The notes beneath the pieces were generated by a model. That model had not been told where the DNA came from and did no database searches. It worked only from the letters and a program-made list of their open reading frames with translations. Made by a program: the position numbers and the translations under genes. This document shows positions 1-6,910 of a stretch of DNA of 36,118 nucleotides, in pieces (within the stretch, counting starts at the first letter, position 1; each line of letters begins with the position of its first letter). The DNA is taken from assembly GCA_030040715.1 (NCBI GenBank), contig JASHTF010000246.1:1-36118 (forward strand). Direction: 5' to 3'. Origin of the DNA: Gammaproteobacteria bacterium (lineage in GTDB: Bacteria > Pseudomonadota > Gammaproteobacteria > Steroidobacterales > Steroidobacteraceae).

Positions 1-800
1 CTCGCCGATTGCCCGCCGGCCCAGTCTGCCAGCTCGGGCAGGCTGGGACGATCCAGCGGGTTGAAGCTCAGACATTGGCTGACGATGTCGCGGAATGCCG
101 GGGGGAAATCGGCTGGTAGTACGACGGCTTCCTTGCCGGACTCGCCCGAGCGGGGAGGCGGACGGCGCGTGAGCGCCTCGAACAAGCTGATGCCGAGGGC
201 CCAGATGTCCCCCGCCGGAGAGCTGCTTTCGGCCCCCGCTTCCGGCGGATCGTAGGCACTGGCTGTGTTGCCGCTGGTCGCACCATCACTGAGGCGCCGG
301 ATCGTATCGGTTGCCAGCTTCAGCTGATCTCCAACCACCAAGATGTTGGTCGGCTTGAGCTGTCCTTGCACCAGGTTTCGGCTATGCAGGAACGCCAGCG
401 CGTCCAGGATCGGCGGCAGCATCTCGCGCGTTTCGGTCTCCGTCAGGGCCCGATGTCGCAACAGCTGTGCCAGCGTCTGATCGGCGTACTCCATGACCGT
501 GTACAGGTAGGGCAACCCGTCCAGCTGGCACCCGCCCAGCTCCCATAGTCGCAGCAGATGCGCATGGGTGAGACTGGCAGCTCGCTTCCATCGCGGCAGC
601 TGTACTTCTGCCAGCGCCCGATTGGTGGGGGAGAGCTTGATCGCGACCATCGAAGGGCTTCGCGCCACAGACTCGGTCAGGAAGACGCCGCTGTGATCCG
701 AGCAGCCGAGATAACGCCCAAGCGGGAACACGCCGTTGATGACGTGTCCCTGCCACCTCGTCCACGCCTCCCCCATCGATTCGCTGGGTTCCACGCTCAT
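1..800 (-). CDS. Protein kinase-fold protein, catalytically degenerate (partial, 3' end outside window)
   Basis: Reading leftward from ATG at 798-800, the frame stays open to the window edge (about 266 residues seen). It has a Hanks-type kinase layout: a P-loop-like YLGCSDHSGVFL at residues 30-41, the VAIK lysine at K55, the hinge VMEYAD near 102-107, and the helix-F DIWALG with D198. The catalytic loop reads LVQGQLKPTN, so the HRD aspartate is Gln147. The DFG position reads ATDT (163-166), so the metal-binding aspartate is not in place. I infer a pseudokinase or an atypical kinase. From memory, related bacterial proteins with a similar HGHLKPSN loop exist and some carry C-terminal extensions; the C-terminus here is not visible. 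The upstream region is shared with the divergent acetyltransferase. Its substrate or partner is unknown. Confidence 0.75.
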   Translation of the reverse strand, partial: MSVEPSESMGEAWTRWQGHVINGVFPLGRYLGCSDHSGVFLTESVARSPSMVAIKLSPTNRALAEVQLPRWKRAASLTHAHLLRLWELGGCQLDGLPYLYTVMEYADQTLAQLLRHRALTETETREMLPPILDALAFLHSRNLVQGQLKPTNILVVGDQLKLATDTIRRLSDGATSGNTASAYDPPEAGAESSSPAGDIWALGISLFEALTRRPPPRSGESGKEAVVLPADFPPAFRDIVSQCLSFNPLDRPSLPELADWAGGQSA

Positions 801-1064
801 ATGCACCCCGGACGCAGCTGAGCAGCAGACATCGCACCCCCTGACCACGGACAGCGCGTGCCAGACAGCGCGCGCGACCGTCCGCGAATCAGGCGAGAAC
901 AATACCCGAGTCGGCTCCGCAATGTTGAGCGGCAGCACTCGGAATCCCGGACGAGCTGACCCCGTTCCCCGGGCAGGTCAGGCCCGAGACGTCGGCGCAC
1001 GCGAAACCGAACGACGACTTTCGGTCTAACGACGACTTTCGGTCTGAGGTAATGCACCAAGCCG
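801..1064. other. Divergent intergenic region, kinase / acetyltransferase
   Basis: No protein was recognised here in any frame. A 97-codon plus-strand frame (736-1029) overlaps the kinase 5' end and has arginine-rich composition typical of a chance frame in GC-rich DNA. The one structured element is an 18-bp tandem duplication at 1010-1045. The promoters of the two divergent genes should lie here, but no convincing -35/-10 pair was found. Confidence 0.5.
1010..1045. repeat. Perfect 18-bp tandem duplication
   Basis: The unit aacgacgactttcggtct occurs at 1010-1027 and again, identical, at 1028-1045. It lies in non-coding DNA upstream of the AAC(3)-like gene. Copy 1 is followed by AA and copy 2 by GA, so on the plus strand each copy runs into a TAA or TGA triplet. 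Confidence 0.85.
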
Positions 1065-1643
1065 ATGCTCTTGGCGCGGCTTGGTTCAGTGCACCATGCA
1101 TCGATGGAACGGGAGTCGGCTTCACATAAGGATAGCTTCGCAGCCGAATACGAGTACCGTACCCGTATGTGCGCAGCCGTCAGGATTCGTCGGCTCGGTT
1201 CGGCCGACGTTGCATCGCTGCGAGCACTGAACGCCGTCTTCGGGGAGGCATTCGGCGAATCTGAGAACTACACGCAATCGCCACCGCCCGATACTTATCT
1301 TTCGGGGCTGCTGACGAAGGAGCACCTGATCGTGCTGGTCGCCGCCGTCGCAGAGCGAGTAGTTGGCGGACTGGTCGCTTACGAACTCGACAAGTTCGAG
1401 CGGCAACGGCGTGAGCTGTATATTTATGATTTGGCTGTTAGCTTAGGCTACCGCCGCCAAGGGATCGCAACAGCCTTGATTGAGAGACTGCGTGAAATTG
1501 CCGTCGAGCGTGCTGCCTGGGTGATCTATGTTCAGGCGGACTACGGCGACGATGCGGCGATCGCGCTGTACGAGAAACTTGGGATCCGCGAGGACGTGAT
1601 GCATTTCGACCTCCCGGTGGTCTCGAGCAGTAGGGGGAGGTAA
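1065..1643 (+). CDS. AAC(3)-I family aminoglycoside 3-N-acetyltransferase-like GNAT protein
   Basis: A GNAT-fold acetyl-CoA-dependent N-acetyltransferase. It carries stretches I recognise from AAC(3)-I aminoglycoside acetyltransferases: YIYDLAVSLGYRRQGIATAL (acetyl-CoA motif A, R/QxxGxA), VIYVQADYGDDAAIALYEKLGI, and the C-terminal REDVMHFD. If it works like the family, it acetylates the 3-amino group of gentamicin-type drugs in the cytoplasm; actual drug range is inference. The 192-residue frame starts at 1065, but AAC(3)-I homology begins near MCAAVRIRRL, so ATG 1167 (158 aa) or ATG 1104 may be the real start. No start has a strong ribosome binding site. Its TAA overlaps the ATG of the NnrU gene by one base (TAATG), which suggests translational coupling. 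No integron or IS element is visible nearby, so it looks chromosomal. Confidence 0.82.
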   Translation: MLLARLGSVHHASMERESASHKDSFAAEYEYRTRMCAAVRIRRLGSADVASLRALNAVFGEAFGESENYTQSPPPDTYLSGLLTKEHLIVLVAAVAERVVGGLVAYELDKFERQRRELYIYDLAVSLGYRRQGIATALIERLREIAVERAAWVIYVQADYGDDAAIALYEKLGIREDVMHFDLPVVSSSRGR

Positions 1644-2326
1644 TGCCGGATCTCATTGCCGCGAGCGCCTTTTTTCTCTTCATCCACTTTGCCGTGTCCG
1701 GAACGAAGCTTCGAGATCGGCTGATCGCCCGCGTCGGGGAGGGACCCTATCGCGGAGCGTTCGCACTGGTTTCGCTCGGCGGTCTGGTTTGGATGATATA
1801 CGCCTTCCGACGGGCGCCGTATCTTCCGCTCTGGGGCCTGCTGCTGCCATTCCGACCGGCCGCCTATGTATTGGTATTTATCGCCTTTTTGTTCGTAGTG
1901 ATCGGCCTTGCGACACCGAGCCCTACGCGCGTGGGCATGGAATCGAAGCTGGCACAGGGAGAAGGCTCGGCGAGGGGTATGGTCCGCATCACTCGCCACC
2001 CGTTTCTGTGGGGAGTAGCACTCTGGGCGCTGGTTCACCTTATCGTCAACGGCGACATTGCTTCCTTGGTTCTGTTCGGCGCTCTGTTGGTGCTCGCGGT
2101 CGGTGGAACGTTTTCCATTGACGCCAAGCGACGGCGCACCTTCGGTGAGCAATGGGCGCCGTTTGCCGCGGTGACCTCCGACATACCCTTCGCGGCCATT
2201 GTTGCCGGCAGAAACCGCCTCGCCCCGGCCCTGACGGAGATCGGGGCCTGGAGAGTGCTGGCCGCGATCGTCGGTTACGCGGTGACGTTCTATCTCCATG
2301 GGGTCGTGGGACCGGCGCTGACGTAA
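1643..2326 (+). CDS. NnrU family integral membrane protein
   Basis: A 227-residue polytopic membrane protein. It has hydrophobic segments near residues 5-20, 38-55, 70-92, 115-150 and 205-225. The loop ITRHPFLWGVALWALVHL is typical of the NnrU domain and of the related isoprenylcysteine methyltransferase-like membrane proteins. NnrU was named from denitrification clusters, but no nitrogen-oxide genes are present here, so the role is unknown. A strong purine-rich site (gggggagg) sits just before the ATG, which overlaps the preceding stop codon, so this gene is probably co-transcribed with the acetyltransferase. The tail beyond residue 190 is a further predicted membrane span. Confidence 0.85.
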   Translation: MPDLIAASAFFLFIHFAVSGTKLRDRLIARVGEGPYRGAFALVSLGGLVWMIYAFRRAPYLPLWGLLLPFRPAAYVLVFIAFLFVVIGLATPSPTRVGMESKLAQGEGSARGMVRITRHPFLWGVALWALVHLIVNGDIASLVLFGALLVLAVGGTFSIDAKRRRTFGEQWAPFAAVTSDIPFAAIVAGRNRLAPALTEIGAWRVLAAIVGYAVTFYLHGVVGPALT

Positions 2327-2424
2327 CCAGCGGGCGCGCGCGCGTGCTTGGCCCATGGGGCCGCCACTCTACTCACCGAAGAGCAGTATGCTGAGCTCGC
2401 GTCTGGGATTTTGCAGTCGCTCGA

Positions 2425-3486
2425 GTGGCAGAAGTAGTATCCTCGCGACGGTTCATCATGGCCAAGGCGAAGCGACCAACCCGCACGGCGCGCGCGACTG
2501 GGACGAGGGCCCGAGCGACCGCTCGTCGCGGCAAGCTGGCTCCGCCCGCGACAGCACGCGGGCTTGATTCCGCAGCCATCGCGATCGGTCTGGATGCGCC
2601 CGAGATCGCCGGCCTGGTCGCGCTGGTGCGCGACTCGGGGGGCGCCCCGATCGGTGCCTATCACGAGCCGCTCGGCGGCCGCGCGTTGCTGCTCGCCTCG
2701 CTCCCGCTCGGCGCCGTGCAGCCGACGCCGTTTCAGCGCGACCTCTCACCCACGCATGCCAAACGTTTGGCAGAGAAGATCGAGGAGACCGCGGCTTTCC
2801 TCGATCCGCTCACGGTCGTGCGCGGAGAGGATGGACGCTTGTGGACCCCAAACGGGCGCCATCGGCTGGCGGCAGCCAAGTCGCTGGGTTTGCGGCAGGT
2901 GACCGCGTTGATCTCGCCGGACGAGTCGCTCGCCTATCGCATCCTCGCCCTCAACACCGAGAAGGCACACAACCTGCGCGATCGCAGCCTCGAGGTCATG
3001 CGCATGGCGCGCAGCCTCGCCGTGCGCCACGCGCAGATGCGTGAATCGCAGTTCGCGCCCCAGTTCGAGTCTGCGGAGCTGCTGACGCTCGGGCTGGTGT
3101 ACGAGCAGGCATCGCGCTTCGCGGGTGGCGCCTACAGCGCCTTCCTGAAGAAGGTTGACCGCTTCAGTGATCGCACGCTTGCAGCGAGTCTGCGCGAGCG
3201 CGCCGACTATGCCGCCCGCCTGCGAGACATCGACACCGTGGTGAGCAGGCTCATCAAGGCGCTGCAAGCGCGCGGCTTCAAGTCGCCCTACCTGCGCAAC
3301 TATGTAACCGCACGCATCAATCCCGTGCGCTTTCACAAGGCCAAGAAGGGAGCAACGAACCCTCCCATGCCGCTGGCGCAGGCGCTCACGCGTATGGCCG
3401 CGGCCGCGCGGGCATTCAAGCTCGAATCCGTGTCGAACTCCGACATCGCCTGGGTGGCGGTGGGTGCCGCGGCGTCTGAAGGTTGA
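2425..3486 (+). CDS. ParB N-terminal-domain protein (orphan ParB/Spo0J-like)
   Basis: 353 residues from GTG 2425; ATG 2458 (12th codon) is an equally plausible start. The first 50 residues are Arg/Ala/Thr-rich and basic, resembling a nucleic-acid-binding tail. The ParB/sulfiredoxin-type domain follows: PFQRDLSPTHAKRLAEKIEE near 102-120, DPLTVVRGEDGRLWTPNGRHRLAAAK near 126-150 (the GxxRxxA box equivalent to the ParB CTP-binding GERR motif), and LNTEKAHNLRDRS near 175-187. No ParA is adjacent and no parS-like 16-mer was noticed. I therefore read it as a stand-alone ParB-family protein, not the chromosome segregation ParB. The C-terminal 120 residues are unassigned. Confidence 0.75.
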   Translation: MAEVVSSRRFIMAKAKRPTRTARATGTRARATARRGKLAPPATARGLDSAAIAIGLDAPEIAGLVALVRDSGGAPIGAYHEPLGGRALLLASLPLGAVQPTPFQRDLSPTHAKRLAEKIEETAAFLDPLTVVRGEDGRLWTPNGRHRLAAAKSLGLRQVTALISPDESLAYRILALNTEKAHNLRDRSLEVMRMARSLAVRHAQMRESQFAPQFESAELLTLGLVYEQASRFAGGAYSAFLKKVDRFSDRTLAASLRERADYAARLRDIDTVVSRLIKALQARGFKSPYLRNYVTARINPVRFHKAKKGATNPPMPLAQALTRMAAAARAFKLESVSNSDIAWVAVGAAASEG

Positions 3487-3537
3487 GCGCTTCGAAGAAG
3501 CCGTGATCCGCCATCCGACACCCACAGAGGAACGTCG

Positions 3538-4296
3538 ATGCTCCAGCATGCGAATCAATTCGGGCAAGCGATCGGCTTCCCGGTCTCGGGATGGTCCACG
3601 CGACCGCGACCCGCGCGCGCGGCGGTTGTGGGGCGGTATTGCCGGCTGGAGCCTATCGATGTGCCGCGACACGCGCCGGAGCTGTTTGCGCACTACATGG
3701 AGGCTCCCGATGGGCGGGATTGGACTTACCTGTTCCACGAGCGCCCGGAGACATTCGCCTCCTTCCGTGCATATCTTGGCGAGCTGGCACGCAGTGAGGA
3801 CCCGCTGCACTTCACCATCGTCGACTGCGGCACTAATGGGGCCGTCGGCACCGCGGCACTGATGCGCATCGACTGCGCGCACGGCGTCATCGAGGTCGGC
3901 AGCATCGCCTATTCGCCGCGGCTGCAGCGCACGCGCGCCGGCACCGAGGCGATATATCTTTTCATGCGCTTCGCCTTCGACGAGCTCGGTTACCGCCGCT
4001 TCGAGTGGAAGTGCGACAGCCTCAATGCCCCCTCGTGCGCCGCGGCGGAGCGCTTTGGCTTCACCTTCGAGGGCGTATTCCGCAGAGCCATCGTCTACAA
4101 GGGCCGAAATCGCGATACCGCCTGGTATTCGGTGATCGCCGAGGAGTGGCCGCGTATTCGGGCAGCATTCGAGATTTGGCTGAGCCCGGAAAACTTCGAC
4201 CAACTCGGACGACAGCGGCAGTCGTTGCGGCAGATACGGGAAGCAAACCCGGAGTCGGCCGGACAGTCAGGCGCAGCTTCATCCACAACCAAATAG
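3538..4296 (+). CDS. RimJ/RimL-type GNAT N-acetyltransferase
   Basis: A 252-residue acetyltransferase of the RimJ/RimL group, which acetylates protein N-termini or small amines using acetyl-CoA. Seen features are LEPIDVPRHAPELFAHY in the first quarter, IEVGSIAYSPRLQRTRAGTEA (motif A region, Q/RxxRxGTEA), and YRRFEWKCDSLNAPSCAAAERFGFTFEGVFRRA, the NxxSxxxxERxGFxxEG signature of this group. A purine-rich gagg site lies about 8 bases before ATG 3538. The last 40 residues are Gln/Ser-rich and probably disordered. The gene's last bases contain the first of the two ArsR operator-like repeats (4285-4300) used by the next operon. Substrate unknown. Confidence 0.85.
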   Translation: MLQHANQFGQAIGFPVSGWSTRPRPARAAVVGRYCRLEPIDVPRHAPELFAHYMEAPDGRDWTYLFHERPETFASFRAYLGELARSEDPLHFTIVDCGTNGAVGTAALMRIDCAHGVIEVGSIAYSPRLQRTRAGTEAIYLFMRFAFDELGYRRFEWKCDSLNAPSCAAAERFGFTFEGVFRRAIVYKGRNRDTAWYSVIAEEWPRIRAAFEIWLSPENFDQLGRQRQSLRQIREANPESAGQSGAASSTTK

Positions 4297-4300
4297 TTGT
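4285..4300. promoter_or_regulatory. Operator-like inverted repeat O1 (ACAAC-N6-GTTGT)
   Basis: ACAAC at 4285-4289 and its complement GTTGT at 4296-4300 are separated by six bases. The same arms and the same spacing occur again 44 bp downstream at 4329-4344. O1 covers the end of the upstream acetyltransferase gene and overlaps a possible -35 element TTGTAC (4297-4302). Confidence 0.6.
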
Positions 4301-4326
4301 ACATTCAAATCGCGCGCTGCCAGAAT
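4297..4326 (+). promoter_or_regulatory. Putative sigma-70 promoter of AHSA1-arsR operon
   Basis: TTGTAC (4297-4302) and CAGAAT (4321-4326) are spaced 18 bp apart, each four of six matches to consensus. Transcription would start inside operator O2, so a repressor bound there would block initiation. The pairing with the operators is the main reason to believe it. Confidence 0.4.
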
Positions 4327-4348
4327 ATACAACCTGGAGGTTGTATAT
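4325..4348. promoter_or_regulatory. Operator-like palindrome O2 over RBS and start codon
   Basis: A perfect inverted repeat with 10-bp arms (4325-4334 and 4339-4348) and a 4-bp centre. Its core is ACAAC-N6-GTTGT (4329-4344), the same as O1. It contains the ribosome binding site ctggagg and two bases of the AHSA1 start codon. This is the expected place for autoregulation by the ArsR repressor encoded by the next gene; that link is inference. Confidence 0.7.
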
Positions 4349-4835
4349 GAGCGCCAACCGCATTGAGAAACATATTGTGTTACGAGCGCCGCTGGCGCGC
4401 GTATGGAGTGCGCTTTCGGACTCGCGGCAATTCGGCAAGTGGTTTGGTGCGTCATTCGACGGTCCCTTCATCCCCGGTAGCGAGCTGACCGGTCGGATCG
4501 TGCTGACCTCCGTGGATCCGGAAGTAGCCAAGTTGCAGAAGCCGCACGAAGGTAAGACGTTTATGCTTTACGTTGAGCGAATCGAGCCGATGAGCCTGAT
4601 CGCGTTTCGCTGGCACCCCTTTGCCATCGATCCGGCAACCGACTACTCGAACGAGCCTATGACTCTCATTGAGTTCAAATTGCAGTCGAACGGCGATAAC
4701 ACCGAATTGACGGTGATCGAATCGGGATTCGAGACTATTCCGGCCTCCCGCCGGGCCGATGCACTGCGTGCGAATGACGCCGGCTGGAGCCATCAAATGA
4801 AGCTCATTGAGAAGTATTTATCGGTGAGTGCTTAG
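4347..4835 (+). CDS. SRPBCC (AHSA1-type) domain protein
   Basis: 162 residues from ATG 4347, chosen because it follows the aacctggagg ribosome binding site and matches the family start (IEKHIVLRAPLARVWSALSD). It is a START/Bet v1-like helix-grip fold seen in AHSA1-domain proteins, with FGKWFGASFDGPFIPG, the central VERIEPMSLIAFRWHPF, and the C-terminal GWSHQMKLIEKYL helix. Family members bind hydrophobic ligands or act in stress or detoxification responses; the ligand here is unknown. It overlaps the downstream ArsR start region, the usual SRPBCC-ArsR pairing, so it is probably a target of that repressor. The frame extends upstream without a stop, but that part overlaps the acetyltransferase and is spurious. 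Confidence 0.88.
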   Translation: MSANRIEKHIVLRAPLARVWSALSDSRQFGKWFGASFDGPFIPGSELTGRIVLTSVDPEVAKLQKPHEGKTFMLYVERIEPMSLIAFRWHPFAIDPATDYSNEPMTLIEFKLQSNGDNTELTVIESGFETIPASRRADALRANDAGWSHQMKLIEKYLSVSA

Positions 4836-5190
4836 CGGCATGGTGCGTGCGGGTTTGCGGCAAGCCAGGCCTCGGCTCGACTCTGCGGCACCCACCTTCG
4901 CGGCCCTGGGTGATCCCCAGCGCCTCAGAATGCTGGTCCGACTCAGCCGCGAGGGGCCGCAGAGCATCACGAGTCTTGCAGCCGGCGTTGAGATCTCCCA
5001 TCAGGCAGTGAGCAAGCACCTGCGCACGTTGGAGAGAGCACGACTGGTATCGAGTGCGCGCTCGGGGCGAGAGCGAATTTGGACGTTAGAGAGGAATGGT
5101 TTTACGGGGCTGCAGAGCTTTCTTGCGGAGATCTCTGGACAGTGGGACCGAGCCCTCGAAACACTACGCAGAATGGTCGAAGAGGATTGA
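4828..5190 (+). CDS. ArsR-family winged-helix transcriptional repressor
   Basis: 120 residues from GTG 4828, or 116 from ATG 4840. The GTG start would overlap the AHSA1 stop, so translation is likely coupled. The winged helix is clear: FAALGDPQRLRMLVRLS, then the recognition helix ISHQAVSKHLRTLERARLV, then the wing SSARSGRERIWTLE. No CxC or other metal-binding cysteine motif is present, so it is not an arsenic/metal sensor. It belongs with the SRPBCC-linked ArsR group, whose signals are mostly unknown. Its probable targets are the two ACAAC-N6-GTTGT repeats before the AHSA1 gene. Confidence 0.9.
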   Translation: MLSGMVRAGLRQARPRLDSAAPTFAALGDPQRLRMLVRLSREGPQSITSLAAGVEISHQAVSKHLRTLERARLVSSARSGRERIWTLERNGFTGLQSFLAEISGQWDRALETLRRMVEED

Positions 5191-5197
5191 CGCCCCG

Positions 5198-5918
5198 CTA
5201 TTGCCGTGACAGGTTCGGGCGCCCGCCGCGCAGTACGAACTTCTGAATCTTTCCGGTCGCCGTCTTAGGTAACGAAACGACGAACTCGAACGCCGTCGGT
5301 ACCTTGAAATGCGCGAGCTGGGAACGCGCGAAATCCCTCAGCTCTTCGGCGCTAGCACGCTGGTCGGGTCGCAGGACGATAAACGCCTTTGGCGATTCGC
5401 CCCAGCGCTCGTGTGGTACACCGATAACTGCCGCTTCGAGTATAGACGGATGGCGCAGCAGCGCGCTCTCAACCTCGATCGTCGAGATATTCTCGCCGCC
5501 GCTGACGATGACGTCCTTGACGACCCACGTGAAGGTCCAGCCGTTGGCGTGGAACATCGGCAGGGTCCACAGGTACCGATCCGCCGAGGTCATCGGCCAG
5601 TGGGCCAGCACGCCGATTGTGATTGACCAGGTAGACAAAATCGTTCGCGGCGAGCCGGTAGTTCATCGGCACGAGCACGGCACCGAGGCTCGGGACGGCA
5701 TAGAACTGCTCCAGATGCTGGTGCGTGTTCGGCGCAATGGATCCTACGCGGTCGCCGCGCTGCACGCCGAGCTTTGCCAATGCCGCTGCCCATCGATCGC
5801 ACCGCGCGCCGAACTGCTGGTACGTGAGGCGCAGTGCGCCGTCGACGATCGCCTCGCGCTTGCCGTGCAGCTTGCGGGCACGGCGCAGGAACTCGAGTGG
5901 CGTCAGAGGTAATTCCAT
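5198..5918 (-). pseudogene. Decayed AMP-dependent acyl-CoA synthetase
   Basis: Remains of an adenylate-forming acyl-CoA synthetase whose intact relatives are about 520-550 residues. The N-terminal piece begins at ATG 5918 (MELPLTPLEFLRRARKLHG) and runs to FVYLVNHN. The reading frame then shifts near 5640 and a short internal piece follows, AHWPMTSADRYLWTLPMFHA. After TFTWVV it jumps to the C-terminal domain KDVIVSGGENISTIEVE and ends in KTATGKIQKF, which carries the catalytic lysine region. The AMP-binding signature between these pieces is missing. I infer at least two internal deletions, one causing a frameshift. The stop codon lies eight bases from the convergent arsR stop. Two overlapping open frames (5198-5638 and 5469-5918) are fragments of this single gene. 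Confidence 0.85.
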
Positions 5919-6013
5919 TTACATCTCCGGCCCTCCCTGAAACAGTAGCTTACCCGAACTCTGACGCTCGCTCTAACGGAGCCGACGGTGCAGAGCCTCG
6001 ATGATCTCAGCAG

Positions 6014-6781
6014 TCAGGAGTTAGATAGCGGACCGTCCTGAGCCGCGGAGCGCCGGAACAGGCGCGGCAGCAGCATCGGCACGCTGCGTCGGTACGTCTG
6101 GTAGCGGCTGCCATGCTCCCGCAGGAGATCTCGCTCCTCGAACTGGATAGCGAGCACGATGTAGGCGGTCGTAGATGCGGCGAACAACAGGTGAGCGAGA
6201 GTCATGTGCGGTGTCGCCCAGAAAGCAATCAAAAATCCTAGATAGAGCGGATGTCGCACGACGCGGTACGGAAACGGCGTACGGAAGGATACCGCGGTGT
6301 ACGGTCGGCCGATCAGCGGCAGCCAGGCCTGACGCAGTCCGAAGAGATCGAAATGGTTGATGTAGAAGGTCATGGCCAGCACGGTGGCCCATCCGGCCGC
6401 ACACAGCGACCAGATGGCGAGCCGTGCATGCGCGTCATCGATGCTCCAGATAGCGATGCCAATGGGTCGCCACTGCCAGAACAGCAGCAACAGCGCGAGG
6501 CTGGCACAAAGCACGTAGGTCGAGCGCTCGATGGTCCAGGGGACGATCTGAGTCCAGCGCTCCTTGAACCACCGGCGCGCCATGATGCTGTGCTGGAGTG
6601 CGAACAGCATCAGCAGACCTACATCGATACCGACGGCGACCGGAAGCGGACCGCGCAACGGTGCATCGAGCTGCGTCGGCACGACAAAGCCCCCGACGAA
6701 GCCGATAGCGTAAAGGAACGTGGCCAGGAAGATCAGGTACGAGACGACGGCGTAGACCATGAAAAACAGATGTTTGCGCAT
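6014..6781 (-). CDS. mddA: MddA-like S-methyltransferase (integral membrane, ICMT/NnrU fold)
   Basis: 255 residues with about six membrane segments. It resembles methanethiol S-methyltransferase MddA, which turns methanethiol into dimethyl sulfide with S-adenosylmethionine. The supporting stretches are ALQHSIMARRWFKERWT, IERSTYVLCASLALLLLFWQWRP, HFDLFGLRQAWLPL, FPYRVVRHPLYLGFLIAFWATP and FEERDLLREHGSRYQTYRRSVPML. The last two form the RHPxYxG...E(E)RDL SAM-binding region shared by isoprenylcysteine methyltransferases. The ATG at 6781 follows a near-perfect aaggagg site. The substrate is inferred from resemblance; other thiols are possible. It is divergent from the hydrolase-LuxR gene. Confidence 0.75.
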   Translation of the reverse strand: MRKHLFFMVYAVVSYLIFLATFLYAIGFVGGFVVPTQLDAPLRGPLPVAVGIDVGLLMLFALQHSIMARRWFKERWTQIVPWTIERSTYVLCASLALLLLFWQWRPIGIAIWSIDDAHARLAIWSLCAAGWATVLAMTFYINHFDLFGLRQAWLPLIGRPYTAVSFRTPFPYRVVRHPLYLGFLIAFWATPHMTLAHLLFAASTTAYIVLAIQFEERDLLREHGSRYQTYRRSVPMLLPRLFRRSAAQDGPLSNS

Positions 6782-6839
6782 GTTGAGCCCTCCTTGGCAT
6801 ACAGCATCCGCCCGCAGGTACCGCTGCCACCATCGGATC

Positions 6840-6890
6840 TTTGTCCCGAGCCCCCTTAGAATGAGGTCGGGTCCCGTGGCATTTGTCCCG
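6840..6890. promoter_or_regulatory. Three direct GTCCCG repeats in divergent promoter
   Basis: GTCCCG occurs at 6843-6848, 6871-6876 and 6885-6890, at intervals of 28 and 14 bp. The outer two share a longer match, tttgtcccg (6840-6848 and 6882-6890), 42 bp apart. They sit between the mddA-like and hydrolase-LuxR genes, close to the latter's start, and could be activator or repressor sites. GC-rich hexamers also recur by chance. Confidence 0.3.
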
Positions 6891-6910
6891 GAGCAGACGG
6901 TTTAGAGTAC

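Noticed and set aside
736-1029. 97-residue plus-strand open frame between kinase and AAC(3)-like genes
   Set aside because: It overlaps the kinase 5' end, has low-complexity composition and no RBS; its end in the 18-bp repeat is probably coincidental.
1541-2356. 271-residue minus-strand open frame opposite NnrU
   Set aside because: Polar, low-complexity translation with no motif; the plus strand encodes a coherent membrane protein with good RBS.
2746-4203. 485-residue minus-strand open frame opposite the ParB and GNAT genes
   Set aside because: It mirrors two recognised plus-strand genes, has Arg/Ala/Gly-rich composition, no family likeness and no RBS; it is a shadow of GC-rich coding DNA.
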